Positions 1 through 11,571 of a stretch of DNA of 64,000 nucleotides are shown piece by piece (position 1 is the first letter of the stretch; every line of letters starts with the position of its first letter). The position numbers and the translations under genes are program-made. This DNA comes from Lathyrus oleraceus (lineage: Eukaryota; Streptophyta; Magnoliopsida; Fabales; Fabaceae). The notes below the pieces were generated by a model, which was not told the origin of the DNA, ran no database searches, and saw only the letters and a list, made by a program, of their open reading frames with translations. The stretch spans positions 88,831,391-88,895,390 of the forward strand of contig NC_066580.1 in assembly GCF_024323335.1 (NCBI RefSeq), given 5' to 3'.

Positions 1-196
1 TATTTTTGTACTTTTTGAATGATAAACATATAAAAGGCAAAGATATACAAATGCAAAGTATGCTTGGTGATCAAGAAACAAACCACAAGGCAATCTACCC
101 ACTAGGAGGGGACAAAGGCATGCAATGATCCTTGAGGTTATGATATGAATGATATGGGCCATGAGGGATCTTAGGGCCCAAAATTGGGGTCTTACA
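1..196 (-). mobile_element. Terminal part of an Ogre-type LTR
   Basis: Read on the minus strand, the piece starts at 196 with TGTAAGACCCC and goes on with a 'CTAAGATCCCTCATGG' block. This closely resembles the LTR start at 30015 on the plus strand, so it belongs to the same Ogre/Tat LTR family in the opposite orientation. The rest of the LTR lies left of the window. No polypurine tract precedes the terminus, so this is the outer edge of a 5' LTR or a solo LTR rather than a 3' LTR. Seen directly: the terminal match. Inferred: which LTR it is. Confidence 0.7.
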
Positions 197-1096
197 CATG
201 TATCAATTACACGTGAACAGTACCACTCCCTTCATCAAAGTCACTTAAAATGATCTTTTAAACACATTAGCAATGGTAGAAAGTCCATACAATGCACCAT
301 TTTTGAATTTTGCAATTTCCCACCAAAAAAAGCATGGATTAACAAATGATCATGTGATGACAATTCATGAAATGTGATGATCATTTTGAAAAGCTCATGT
401 CATGACAAGAATAATGCAAAAAGAACCACCAGATTTGGAGTTATGGATCAAAAGATATGGCCATTTGAAGTTCCATGTGCACTTGGCAATGATTGGATCA
501 TATCTCCTCAACCATTCATCAGATGCTCATGATCTTGGACTTTTTGAAAATGGGAGAGAGAGATCTTCAACTTTCATGTTGGACAAAATTTCATTTGAAG
601 CTTCTCTGAAGTTGGAAAGTTGAGTTGAAATTGGATAAAAAAACTTGCCATTTTTGGAAAGTTGAAATTATAGGTCACTTTCCATTTTTGGAAACTTTTG
701 ATCTGGCTTCAAAATCTTCAATGTAGACACTTGACATGATGAATGACCTTCTTTTAGACATGAATGAGGTGTCTCAGACCATTTCTCCATCTCCTAGCCC
801 TCAGTTGACTTGCAGTTGACTTTCATGGGCCTCAGATGACTTGCACATGCACTGATGAATTTTGAGCCTCAAACCTTGGCCAAATTGCTTCAAAATGATC
901 CTTGAGTTCACATGAGCTCTCTAGGACAACCACATGGCCATCATCTCATGGAAATGCTTTGCTTCTTGCACAGTTGAATCTCCTGATGCCAGTCTTGACT
1001 GATGAGATGTAACATGAGATGCAATGACAATGCAATGTTAATGACATAAAAATGAAATGGATGTACAAATGGGAGGTGCAAATTTGAGGTGCTACA
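197..1096 (-). mobile_element. LTR-like fragment, target of the piece at 1-196
   Basis: No coding sequence is visible. The right edge at 1096 reads, on the minus strand, TGTAGCACCTC followed by AAATTTGCACC. This resembles the TGTAACACCCCAAAATTTG starts of the Tat2 LTRs at 46358 and 60232. The coding sequence of Tat1 gag begins abruptly at 1097, so this block probably belongs to an element that inserted into Tat1 gag and whose other end lies outside the window. A small open frame at 402-623 (73 codons) has no recognisable similarity and is not called. Confidence 0.45.
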
Positions 1097-2817
1097 CCCA
1101 CCCGCTGTACCGACCAACCCTCAATGATGGTACTAGCCCTAGCTTCACTGTGTTTATCATTCTGGTGCTCCTGGACATGATTGTGAGAACTGTTACCCTC
1201 TCAAGACTAAGGTTCAAGACCTTGTTAGAAGCGGTATTTTGTTTTTTGAGGATGTAGGTCCTAATGTAAAGAAGAACCCATTGCTCGGGCATGGGAAGGC
1301 TGCAGTTAACATGGTTCAGGGTTGTTTTGGCAAATACAAGGTCTGGTATGTTAGCCATATCAGACAATCGTTGGTCGAGATGCGCAGACTGTTATATGGA
1401 TACAATCACTATGAGCATGACCATGACAACTGTCGTGTGTGCACTGTCAATGAGAGGGGATGTCGCCAAGTCAGGAAATATATCCAAGAAATGCTGGATC
1501 AGGGTGTGATCGAGATACCTCAGAATCATGATGAGGATGAGGTTAATGTTATATCCCTTGTGTTCAGAATACCTAAACATGTTGTTGTCAGATATGATGG
1601 CAGCAAGAAAAAGGCTTCTCCTACTCTCGTTATCAAGCCAGCTGGCCCTGTTCCATACTCTTCAGACAGAGCCGTTCCCTACAGATATAACGGGGTTGCG
1701 TTGGAAGATGGGAAGGAGGTGCCTTTGCCCTCCACTTCTGTTACAAGTATTTCTGATGTCAGTGGTATGACCCGCAGTGGTCGTATTTTCTCGGCGCCGC
1801 CGAAACCCCATGTAGACGTCTCAAGAAGAACTGATGCTGTTGATAATTCTTCGAGTCCTGTGGAGACTTCTTCTTCTTCTCCGAATCCGACACTTGCTAT
1901 TGACAGACCTGCCGTTGTTGCTAGAGCTCCTGTCCCTATTGGCCATAATGGCATATTGAGATAGGACTGCGATGAGATGCTAAGGCTCATCAAAAGGAGC
2001 GAATATAATGTTGTAGATCAGCTGCTTCAAACTCCATCAAAGATATTTGTGATGTCTTTGTTGATGAATTGCAAGGATGTCACAATAGAACAGTTTGATA
2101 GCATTGTTGCAAACATTACTGCTTGTAACAACCTGAGCTTTTGCGATGTTGATCTTCCCGAGGAGGGAAAAGACCACAATTTGGCTCTACACATTTCAAT
2201 GAATTGCAAGGATGATGCCTTGTCTATTGTGCTGGTAGACACAGGATCATCACTAAATGTGTTGCCAAAATCCACTCTGGCGAAACTTTCATACCAGGGG
2301 CCTCCCATGAGGCAGAGTGAAGTGGTAGTCAAGGCTTTTTGATGGATCCAGGAAGACTGTGATTGGCAAGGTTGAGCTCCCAATCAAGATAGGACCTAGT
2401 GATTTCCAGATCACTTTCCAGGTCATGGATATCCACCCATCATATAGCTGCTTGCTTGGTAGACCACGGATTCACGAGGCAGGCGCCATGACATCCACCC
2501 TACCCCAAAAGTTAAAGTTCGTGAAGAACAAAAAGTTGGTGGTGGTAGGGGGAGAGAAGGCTCTCTTGGTAAGCCATTTGTCTTCCTTTTCTTACATAAA
2601 TGTTGAGGATGAGGTTAGGACTCTGTTCCAAGCATTATCTATTGTTGAGCTGTTAAAGAAAGGAACTTCTTCATTTGCGTCCTACAATGATGCAAAGTTG
2701 GCCATTGAGCATGGTGCAACTACTGGATTAGGACAAATGATTAAGCTGGAAGACAATAAATCCCGAGCTGCAATAGGGTACTCTTCAAGAACTTTCAATG
2801 AGCGCAGTTTGTTTTAG
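1097..2817 (+). pseudogene. Tat1 gag C-terminal part and aspartic protease (broken)
   Basis: Gag coats the RNA in virus-like particles; the protease cuts the polyprotein. A variant zinc knuckle C-x2-H-x5-H-x4-C starts with the Cys codon at 1149, and the frame runs open to a TAG at 1962-1964. It continues in the same frame from 1977, through the protease active site DTGSS (Asp codon 2238-2240), to a TGA at 2340-2342. That stop is caused by an extra T in a T-run: the next frame resumes at 2359 with the downstream protease core (LLGRPRIH) to the TAG at 2815-2817. The sequence between the zinc knuckle and the protease is close in type to that of Tat2 at 53860-57195. The N-terminal half of gag is absent because another element abuts at 1096. 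Confidence 0.85.
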
Positions 2818-3240
2818 AGTGGAGGTTTCATCCACGCGGTCGAAGACTAAGAGGCAGCTGCTGTAGTGGAAGATGATGCAGAGGAAGATTCTTGTAACTT
2901 TGTCATCCCTTGAGGTGTCTGCAATAATTGGGTCACTGTTGATGTTCCAACAGTTGTCCATAAGTCCACGTAATGTGTTCACTTTTGTTTAAAAACCCTT
3001 CTCCCATGGAAAAAGGAGAAGTGATGACATTGTTGGCACATTAATACAATGATATTCATTCAATAATTTCATGTTAAATGTTTGTTTTTCCAAATTATTT
3101 TCCATTTTTGCTTTTTTGCATGAAATTGGTGATCACCAAAAAAAACCTAAAAAGAGAATAAAATTAATCTTTTCATCTGCATAATGGTTTGCCTTGTTTG
3201 AATGCTAAAATCTCTTTTATATCTGGAATCATTATGCAGG
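2818..3240 (+). other. Non-coding spacer between protease and RT (intron-like)
   Basis: This AT-rich stretch separates the end of the protease frame from the RT frame. It ends in a pyrimidine-containing run followed by TTATGCAG at about 3233-3240, after which RT-domain coding resumes. Ogre elements are known to carry an intron between protease and RT, and the position fits. Splicing cannot be shown from sequence alone. No other feature is visible. Confidence 0.5.
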
Positions 3241-5388
3241 TTGATCAAACCCATTGAACATAATGATCCAACACCATCTCCCAACTTTTAGTTCCCTGTA
3301 TTTGAAGCCGAAGAAGATGATGTTGAAGAGATTCCTGATGAGATTACCCGCCTGCTCGAGCACGAAGAGAAGATTATTCAGCCACATCTTGAGAATTTGG
3401 AAACAGACAACTTGGGGTCTGAAGATTGTGTTCGCGAAGTGAAGATTTGGGCACTCCAGGAAGAATCTGTGAAGAAGGGGTTGATTGAGTTGCTACGAGA
3501 ATTTGTCGACGTCTTTTCCTGGTCATATGAAGACATGCCTGGTCTGGATACTAATATCGTGCAACATTTCCTGCCTTTGAAGCCGGAGTGCGTGCCTGTA
3601 AAGTAGAAGCTCAGAAGAACTCATCCTGACATGGCAGTGAAGATCAAAGAAGAAGTTCAAAAGCAAATTGATGCGGGGTTTTTGGTGACTTCTACATATC
3701 CTTAATGGGTGGCCAATATTGTGCCCGTGCCTAAGAAAGACGGAAAAGTCTGAATGTGTGTGGACTATAGAGACTTGAATAGAGCTAGTCCGAAAGATGA
3801 TTTTCCTTTACCACATATTGATATGTTGGTAGATAATATAGCTAAATTCAATGTCTTCTCATTTATGGACGAATTTTTCGGTTATAATTAGATCAAAATG
3901 GCACCCGAGGATATGGAGAAGACAACATTCATCACACCTTAGGGAACATTCTGTTATCGAGTGATGCCCTTTGGTTTGAAGAACGCCGGAGCCAGGTATC
4001 AACGAGTTATGACTACCTTGTTTCATGATATGATGCACAAGGAGATCAAGGTATATGTTGATGATGTGATTGCGAAATCGAGAACGAAAATTGAACATGT
4101 AGAGCACTTGTTGAAGCTTTTTCAGCATTTGAGGAAGTACAAACTCCGTCTGAATCCGAACTAGTGTACATTTGGAGTCTGTTCCGGCAAGTTATTGGGC
4201 TTCATTGTCAGCGAGAGAGGTATTAAAGTTGATCCTGCCAAGGTCAAAGCAATACAAGAGATGCCTGCACCCAAAACTGAGAAGTAAGTCCGAGGTTTCC
4301 TTGGTCGCTTGAATTATATTTTCAGATTTATATCTCACATGACTGCCACATGTGCGCTAATATTCAAGATCCTCCGAAAAGATCAGCGTCATGATTGCAC
4401 CGAGGATTTCCAGAAGGCCTTTGACAGTATCAAAGAGTATCTGTCTGAGCCTCCGATTATGTCTCCGCCTGTTGAAGGGAGACCCTTGATTATGTACTTG
4501 ACTGTGCTTGAGGACTCAATTGGTTGTGTATTGGGTCAGCAGGATGAATCAGGGAAGAAAGAGTATGCTATATACTATCTGAGTAAGAAGTTCACTGATT
4601 GTGAGTCTCGATACTCAATGCTTGAGAAGACATGATGTGCTTTGGCTTGGGCTGCTAAGCGCTTACGCCAGTATATGTTGAATCATACAACTTGGTTGAT
4701 ATCAAAAATGGATCCAATCAAGTACATCGTTGAGAAGCCTGCCTTAATTGGGAGGATTTCCCGTTGGCAGATGTTGTTATCTGAGTATGACATTGGGTAT
4801 CGAGCTCGGAAAGCTATTAAAGGTAGTATCTTAGCTAACCACTTGGCACATCAACTAATCGAGGATTATCAGTCTGTTCAGTACGACTTCCCTGATGAGA
4901 AGATTCTGTATTTGAAAATGAAAGATTGTGATGAGCCTACGCTCGATGAAGGGCCAGAACCTGGTTCCCGATGGGGCATGGTATTTGATGGCGCTGTTAA
5001 TCAATATGGAAATGGTATTGGGGCAGTGATTATTACGCCTCGGGGCACACATTTTCCTCTTACAGCAAGGCTAACTTTCAAATGCACGAATAATATGGCA
5101 GAGTATGAGGCTTGTATTATGGGTTTGGAAGAATGCATTGATCTTAGGATCAAGCATCTTGATAGTTATGATGATTCGGCCCTTGTTGTTAATCAGATTA
5201 AGGGAGAATGGGAGACGAATCAGCCTGGCCTCATCCCATAGAGAGATTATGCGAGGAGGATTTCAACTTTCTTTAGTAAGGTTGACTTCCATCATATTCC
5301 TCGAGACGAGAATCGGATGGCAGATGCTCTTGCTACGATTGCTTCGATGATTGTGGTGAAATTCTGAAATGAGGTCCCCAATATCACT
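3241..5388 (+). pseudogene. Tat1 reverse transcriptase, RNase H and archaeal-type RNase H (nonsense-ridden)
   Basis: This part copies the RNA genome into DNA and removes the RNA strand. RT motifs in order are the YRDLNRASPKDDFPLPHID block (near 3766), the VMPFGLKNAG block (3961) and YVDD (near 4051). The RNase H region shows YYLSKKFTDCESRY and a WAAKRLRQYML block. After a linker there is a second RNase H unit starting near GSRWGMVFDGA (about 4963) with NNMAEYEA, the archaeal-type RNase H characteristic of Tat elements. From the RT onset all domains stay in one frame, which is also the integrase frame. That frame is interrupted by eleven nonsense codons (3289, 3604, 3703, 3751, 3889, 3940, 4162, 4285, 4633, 5239, 5365) and no net frameshift. 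Confidence 0.9.
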
Positions 5389-6699
5389 GTGATGCGCTTG
5401 GATAAACCAGCTCATGTATTTGCAGTTAAAGAAGTAGAAGATGATAAGCCATGGCATTATGATATCCAGTGTTTTCTTCAGAGTCAGATTTACCCACCTG
5501 GGGCATCTGTTAAAGATAAGAAAACTTTGAGGAGATTATCTGACAGTTTTTATCTTAATGGCGATGTGCTTTATAAGAGGAATTTTGACATGGTTCTGCT
5601 CAGATGCGTGGATAGACACGAAGCAGACATGTTAATGAATGAAGTCCACGAGGGTTCATTTGGTACCCATTCCAATGGACATGCCATGGCAAAGAAGATG
5701 TTGAGAGCAGGCTACTATTGGCTGAAAATGGAGTCTGATTGCTGCAAATATATGAAGAAATGCCACAAGTGTCAGATTTATGCGGATAAGATTCATATTC
5801 CCCCGACACTTCTGAATGTTATTTCATCACCATGGTGTTTCTCTATGTGGGGAATTGACATGATTGGCATGATAGAGCCAAAGGCGTCAAATGGTCACAG
5901 ATTCATTCTCGTAGCAATTGATTACTTCACCAAGCGGGTTGAAGCGGCATCATATGCTAACGTGACCAGGAAGGTGGTTGTGAAGTTCATCAATTATCAA
6001 CTTATATGCCATTATGGTGTGCCAGACAAGATCATTACTGATAATGGATCTAACTTGAACAACAAAATGATGAAGGAGCTGTGTAGCGAGTTCAAGATTG
6101 CACATCATAATTCTTCTCCTTATAGACCCAAGATGAATGGGGCTGTTGAAGCTGCTAACAAGAACATCAATAAGATTATCCATAAGATGGTTGTTACGTA
6201 CAAGGATTGGCATGAAATGTTGCCATTTGCTTTGCATGGCTATCGTACATCTTTCCGCACTTCAACAAGGGCAACCCCTTTCTCTCTGGTGTATGGCATG
6301 GAGGTTGTGTTCCCCGTGGAGGTTGAGATCCCATCAATGAGAGTCTTGATGGAAGCCAAGTTGATTGATGCTAAATGGGTTCAGAGTCGTTATGACCAAT
6401 TGAACTTGATTGAAGAGAAGAGATTGACTGCCATGTGCCATGGTCAGTTATATCAACAAAGGATGAAGAAAGCCTTTGATAAGAAGGTCAAGCCTCGTGT
6501 GTTCCGAGAAGGTGACCTCGTACTCAAGAAAGTTTTGTATTTCGCGCCCGATTCCAGGGACAAGTGGACTCCAAACTATGAAGGTCCATATGTTGTTAAG
6601 AGAGCCTTTTCAGGCGGTGCTTTGATACTTACAACTATGGATGGGGAGGATTTCACTCGTCCTGTGAACTCAGATGCAGTCAAGAAATACTTCGCCTAA
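5389..6699 (+). CDS. Tat1 integrase, open part of the broken pol frame
   Basis: The integrase joins retrotransposon cDNA to host DNA. This 436-codon stretch is open to its natural TAA stop. Counting from the first Met, an HHCC zinc-binding module is visible (His87, His94 or His98, Cys125, Cys128). The catalytic triad is Asp157 (WGIDMIG), Asp218 (ITDNGS) and Glu254 (GAVEAA), with 35 residues between the last two, i.e. D,D35E. A C-terminal GPY module follows (NYEGPY). The start given is only the first Met after the last nonsense codon at 5365; in an active element this would be cleaved from a larger polyprotein, so it is not an independent gene. Confidence 0.85.
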   Translation: MMRLDKPAHVFAVKEVEDDKPWHYDIQCFLQSQIYPPGASVKDKKTLRRLSDSFYLNGDVLYKRNFDMVLLRCVDRHEADMLMNEVHEGSFGTHSNGHAMAKKMLRAGYYWLKMESDCCKYMKKCHKCQIYADKIHIPPTLLNVISSPWCFSMWGIDMIGMIEPKASNGHRFILVAIDYFTKRVEAASYANVTRKVVVKFINYQLICHYGVPDKIITDNGSNLNNKMMKELCSEFKIAHHNSSPYRPKMNGAVEAANKNINKIIHKMVVTYKDWHEMLPFALHGYRTSFRTSTRATPFSLVYGMEVVFPVEVEIPSMRVLMEAKLIDAKWVQSRYDQLNLIEEKRLTAMCHGQLYQQRMKKAFDKKVKPRVFREGDLVLKKVLYFAPDSRDKWTPNYEGPYVVKRAFSGGALILTTMDGEDFTRPVNSDAVKKYFA

Positions 6700-7322
6700 A
6701 ATAAAAACATAATAGCTCGCTAAGTTGAAAACGCGAAAGGGCGACTTAGGCAAAAAAGAGCGTCTCGGTGGATTGAAAACCCGAAAGGGCGATCCAGGAA
6801 AAAGTTAGAGACATATAAAAAAATGAATATATGGGCCCGTTTATTTTGGATTTTTTTAAAAATGATTTTTATAGTGTTATATATTTTAGTGTAAAAAAAA
6901 TTTACAAAGAAACTTTGCATAAAAGCTTCAAATGAAAATTTTATTTGAATAGTTATTCTTAAAATGTTATTTTAGGTACTTTATCATTTTATCAAAACCT
7001 TTTTTGGATATCAAAATTTCAAAAAATCACTTAATTTTGAAGCTATTTCAAATAGCATTTTCTAAAAATCATTTTTGAGATATAATTTTTTTTTTAAATT
7101 GTGATTTTGACTATGTTTTGATCTTCAATAATGTATATTTATGTTATACCATGAACAATTCAATCTTTTAATATATAAAAAATAAATTTAGAAAAACTTG
7201 TAATATTTTGAAAAACATTTTTGTAAAATCCATTTTCAAAAATACAAAGAAAAAATCCATTTTTTTAAAGCTAAAACAAACTGGCCCTATATCCCGTTAG
7301 ATTGAGTACCTCACCTTGGGGC
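6700..7322 (+). other. Start of Tat1 3' untranslated region
   Basis: Directly after the pol stop are two copies of a short motif, GAAAACGCGAAAGGGCGA and GAAAACCCGAAAGGGCGA. The reverse complement of the same motif family occurs in Tat2 at about 52160-52230, which supports kinship between the two elements. A MITE occupies 6833-7287. The last 35 bases lead into the target site of the minus-strand Sirevirus. Confidence 0.7.
6833..7287. mobile_element. MITE, 455 bp, AT-rich, non-coding
   Basis: Imperfect terminal inverted repeats are visible: GGGCCCGTTTATTTT at 6833 against GGGCCAGTTTGTTTT read inward from 7287 (13 of 15 match). The element is flanked by TATAT on both sides (6828-6832, 7288-7292). 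The interior is AT-rich without an open frame. The terminal GGGCC...GTTT resembles Harbinger-type MITEs, but the 5-bp flanking repeat lies in an AT context, so the duplication could be shorter (e.g. 3 bp TAT). Superfamily is inferred only. Confidence 0.65.
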
Positions 7323-8306
7323 TGAAGGTGAGAAAAACAAGAAAGGGGGGTTTGAATTGTTTTGGAAAATAAGCGCTTTTGCAGAATAAGAACACACAAG
7401 ATTTTATACTGGTTCGCTTATAACACAAAGCTACTCTAGTCCACCCGGCCAAGGTGATTTTGCCTTCAAAAAGGACTTAATCCAATAATCTTGAAGGATT
7501 ATTACAACCAACGTCTAAGAGAAAGATCTCTTAGTCCTCCCAAGTATACATACTATGCAGAGTCACTTGAGGAACAAAATCAATTAAGCAAAAGAGAATT
7601 GTAATCTAAAGGTGCTTCTAAGATAAAGCAAATATTACAGCAAATAGAGCAAGCAAGTGATTTCACTTTTGAGCAACAGCTCGTGAAATACTAATTGAGA
7701 GAGACAGAGTTTTTCTGTGCGTTCAGGTGTGTCTCTCAATGAAGTTCGTTGTCCTTTATATAGAGGTGAAAGGACCATTGTAGTGATGGCAGAATATTTG
7801 ACTTTGATGAGAGTTTAATGCCATTACTTCTGTGTTTCTTGCCATAACAAGTTTGTCTCCTTGAATAACTTCTTTCCAAATATACTTTCTTTCCATTTGA
7901 AGTTATAGTTTTCGTTACTCTTTCTGGATAAGGAGATTCTTCGTCAGAATCTGCGTTAACTCTGTTACTCTGAGATTGTTGTGATGTGACATCAGAGCTT
8001 CTGATAAATCCTGGTGTTTTAGATCATCAGCATTGATTCCAGAGGAAGTTTAGAGCTTCTGGTATTCTGATATGCTGTTTTGCTCAGAGTCAGAACTTCT
8101 AGAGCGCGCTTCTTCTTCAGATCCTTTTGATCTTCTAGTACTTTATATCTGATTCGATTCTGTATCTGATAAAGCGATCAGATTCCTTTGTTCTTGTTCA
8201 GAGTCCTGCACACTTAGAAAATTTTCGTTAGAGTGCCATTTTTGGTTTCATCCTTTGTTATCATCAAAATCCTGGAATCTGTTATAGAACAATTTTTGTT
8301 CTTACA
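7323..8306 (-). repeat. 3' LTR of the minus-strand Sirevirus (984 bp)
   Basis: It pairs with 16427-17415. On the minus strand it begins TGTAAGAACAAAAATTG at 8306 and ends CTCACCTTCA at 7323. A TATA box (TATATAAAGGAC read on minus) lies at about 7752-7764. Differences from the 5' LTR are mostly transitions plus a GA-dinucleotide length change near 7702. Confidence 0.92.
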
Positions 8307-8321
8307 ATCTCCCCCTTTTTG
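8307..8321 (-). promoter_or_regulatory. Polypurine tract of the minus-strand Sirevirus
   Basis: On the minus strand AAAAAGGGGGAGAT ends directly at the 3' LTR; this tract primes plus-strand DNA synthesis. Further GGGGGAG tracts are seen at about 8393-8402 and 8572-8586, matching the repeated polypurine tracts known from Sireviruses. Confidence 0.8.
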
Positions 8322-8624
8322 ATGATGACAAAACAAACTGATTACTAGATGAAACATTCAGATATAAGAGTTTATCAGATCAGATAGAAGTGAGCTCCCC
8401 CTGAGATAAGCTAGGGAATTCAGAAGTTCTTACCAGAGCTTCCACGCGATGAAGTTTCTAGATACCCTTCTGCAACTTTCTAAGTCAAGGAGTGTTAGAT
8501 AGATTTATTGAATAATATGTTTGCAGAGTACTTGAAGGAATTAGATAATTTTTCATCAGAGCTGTTTGATTTCTCCCCCTTTTTGTCATAATCAAAAAGA
8601 CTTAAAGAAATAATAAGCTGGAAG

Positions 8625-8628
<4 letters not shown>

Positions 8629-8707
<79 letters not shown>
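8629..8707. repeat. (TA)n microsatellite, about 79 bp
   Basis: About 39 TA units with a single C interruption near 8685. It sits between the env-like ORF and the 3' LTR of the minus-strand Sirevirus. The apparent open frame running through it encodes only Ile/Tyr alternation and is not a gene. Confidence 0.97.
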
Positions 8708-8772
8708 CCAGATAAGAGAAAAACCATCATAGACAAAACAAAAGGCGACAAGCAAGAAAAAATCCTAGGTGC

Positions 8773-11082
8773 CTAAGGGTTGGGAGGAGGAGGCATCCTC
8801 TGAAGCAGTTGGGTCAGCAGATTCTGGATGTTGGCGTTGACTGTGTCCTGTTGATCCAATATGGCTCGAACTTCCTTTTGCTCTTTCTGAAGCTCCTCAA
8901 GGGTCTTGAGAACTAGAGGGGCAAATGTAGAGGACTCCCCCTGAGTCAGAGCATTCTGTTCTTCAGCACGAAGAGCTTCAGCTTTAGCAGTGGCTTTAGC
9001 TTCAACTTCAGTAGCAGCTTTTGCTTCAACTTCAGCAGCAGCAGCATCAGCTAGAGCTTTGGCTTCAGCTTCTTTTACCCTTTGAAGTTCTTCTTGTCTT
9101 GCTCTTTCTTCTGCTTCCCTTCTGGCCTATTCCTCAGCTTCTCTGGCTAAGCGCTCCTGTAGTCTTGCCTCAGCGTCTCTGATAAAGTCGTTTCTGACTT
9201 GCTCAGAGAGGTTCTTCAGCTTGAAGGCCTCAGAGGTCATCCAGCCAATGACTCTGTTCCAGTGTGTCCTAACAGAGGAAGGATCATCACTGATGCCAGA
9301 GTTGATGGTCAAAGACTTGACCTTTTCAACTGATGCTCCTACAAACAACACAATTGCTTCTTCTAGGGTTGGCAGGGAATATTCAGGTTCAGATGGTAGA
9401 GGTGAAGAAGTGGGAGGGCTTAGGTTGAGAGTTTGAGGTTCAGCGGAAGTGTTTGGAGGGGTAATGTCAAAGGTGTTGGGGTCAGAGGGTTGAACGTCAG
9501 ATGGAGAGATGTTTGGCTGTTCTGTGGGTGGTGAGGTTGCTTCAGGTTCAGGTGGAGGTTGTTATGGTTGTTGTGAGGCAAGGTTTTGAGTCTGAAGTTG
9601 GGCTAGAGTGGGAGAAGCGGGGTCGGATAATTCTGTGTCAGATGAGATGATGAAGTAAGGAGGTGATTCTGGGGCTGAAGATGAGGAGGTGGTTTCATTC
9701 ATTTGTTCAGCTTCAGATAGGGGTAAAGAGGTAGTGGCGAGGTTAAATTTTGGGAGTGGTTGAGATGTTCTGGTCATTGAAGGAGGGGTTTCAGATGGGG
9801 TGTATAGAGCTGTTGGTAGAGGAATAGAAGAAGCAAGTTGTTGTACAGAAGGAGCAGGAGAGACAGACTTTCCAGAAGACTCATGCAGAGGTGCTGGAGG
9901 TCTTGATCCAGAGGATTCTCCTAGCTTTGCTTTCTTCGCCTTCGATGTCTTCTCAGAGGGACCTCTTTTATGCCTCATGAAGTTTGGAGCTTTATCTGGC
10001 AGATCGTTGAGATTGAATTCTGAGATATCCACTCCTTCATCCTTCAGACCTTGGAGATAATAGAGGATTGCCTCTTTGGGTTCTTCCTTGGAGAACAGAT
10101 ATAGACCATGGGGAATTTTCCTCTGATCTTTTAAGGCTTCCCAAGAGGTGTCCAGAGTAGGTCTAACGTTGACCTTCTCCAGAATCCCCATGCTCTTCAG
10201 ATTCTTGGAGTTCAGAGGCTTTCCAGTGTCGATTGCCATGTCTTCCATGAGCCTGAGCCTCACCATATGGTCCACGAGACCACTCTCTATCAGTACATCT
10301 AAGATGAGTCTTCCCAGAGGAATGTAAGTTCTGGGCTTCATGTGATTTCTGGTTTCTCGTACAGAGTCTCTGAGGTATTTGAAGAGAAGTGCAGGGAGGC
10401 ATAGCTTCAGACCTTTGTGAATGCAGTACAGAATACATTTCTGATCTGTGTTGATGTAGTCTGAGGAGTTTGACGCTGGGCAATGATGGATTGTACCCAG
10501 AATGATTTTGAGCCAAACCCGGAGGTTCTGAAGTAGTTCCTTATTCTTTGAGGGATTGCCTTCTGCGTTTTGTTTGAAGATTGTTGGGTTGATTTCTTGA
10601 GATATGTATTTCGCCTTGGGATTGATGTTGTAAATTCTTCTGCCTCCATCTTTCTCCATGTTTAGAAGAGCAGCGATGGACTTCTCAGTTATCACCATCT
10701 TTACTCCCAGAACATAGGAGACGATGAAGTGATTGTCAGCATCAGCAAATATCCAGAATTCTTTAATAAGATTTGGGTAAACTAGACCATAGAGGCATTG
10801 AAAGTAGTTTCCCCAACCTTGTTTGCGAAGTTCTTCAGTGAGGTCTACGCCATTTCTTCTCATGTTATCAAAATCCACCAAGGATTCACACAACACTTCC
10901 AGTTTGTCAAAGGGCGTTGCAAGGTGAATATGGGGCTCACGATCAAGAATGTGAGGCTCCTTGTAGACTGGTGTTGTAACTACGCCTGTAACTGTTGGAG
11001 TAGGGTTGCTTGTGCTTTGAACTTGATTGCTTGAATCCATTTGCTGAGAGTAGTTGAACACAGCTTGTTGTTGAGCGTCCAT
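8773..11082 (-). pseudogene. Sirevirus env-like third ORF (two in-frame stops)
   Basis: One reading frame of about 770 codons runs from the Met at 11082 to TAG at 8773-8775. It is broken only by TAA at 9562-9564 and TAG at 9127-9129, with no frameshift. The N-terminal third (about residues 45-330) is a globular region containing FVSYVLG-type motif text (NHFIVSYVLGVKM), reminiscent of the 'putative plant transposon protein' domain. A basic KRG/KKAK stretch and a Ser/Pro-rich linker follow. The C-terminal ~200 residues are Ala/Glu/Lys-rich and look like a long coiled coil. In SIRE-type elements an ORF in this position is called env-like; I see no convincing signal peptide or membrane anchor, so an envelope role is not supported here. 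Confidence 0.75.
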
Positions 11083-11571
11083 GATTTTGATGAAGAACTG
11101 AGATGAAGATGAAGAACTGCTTGCAGAAGATGCCTTGAGAGAACTGAGGTTTAAAGAGTGAGTGAGAGTGAAATATGTGCAAAGTGAGAAATGAGTGTTT
11201 AAATACCCAAATTAGGGCGCATGCAAAACGACACACAAATCAGAGTTTTAGCACAAAAACCAAGTTAGCACGTTTAGAGGGAGAAATGATTATAGCTCAT
11301 AAATGATGTCTAATCCCAACAGTCAGCACACTGCTCAAGGAGATCTCAAGAGACTGTTCCTTGATTACTGTTGGACAGCTGTCTAGAAGTTCCAAGGTCA
11401 GACGTAAGTCACTCCACGTGTTTTGATTTATCTGATCTTCAGGAATACCAAACGATTGGTTCCTGGAGATTTCTAACTCAGATAACTTCTAACTTGGTAG
11501 AAGTATCAGAGTCAGAGGCAGAATCCATTTGTTTATGTCAGAGTCTCATTCAACAACTTCAGAGGCACATT
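11083..11571 (-). other. Spacer between pol and the env-like ORF
   Basis: Roughly 490 bases after the pol frame ends and before the env-like ORF. No coding similarity, repeat or promoter-like motif that I can support. Confidence 0.6.

Noticed and set aside
8495..8755. 86-codon minus-strand open frame
   Set aside because: It is the (TA)n microsatellite read as Ile/Tyr alternation.
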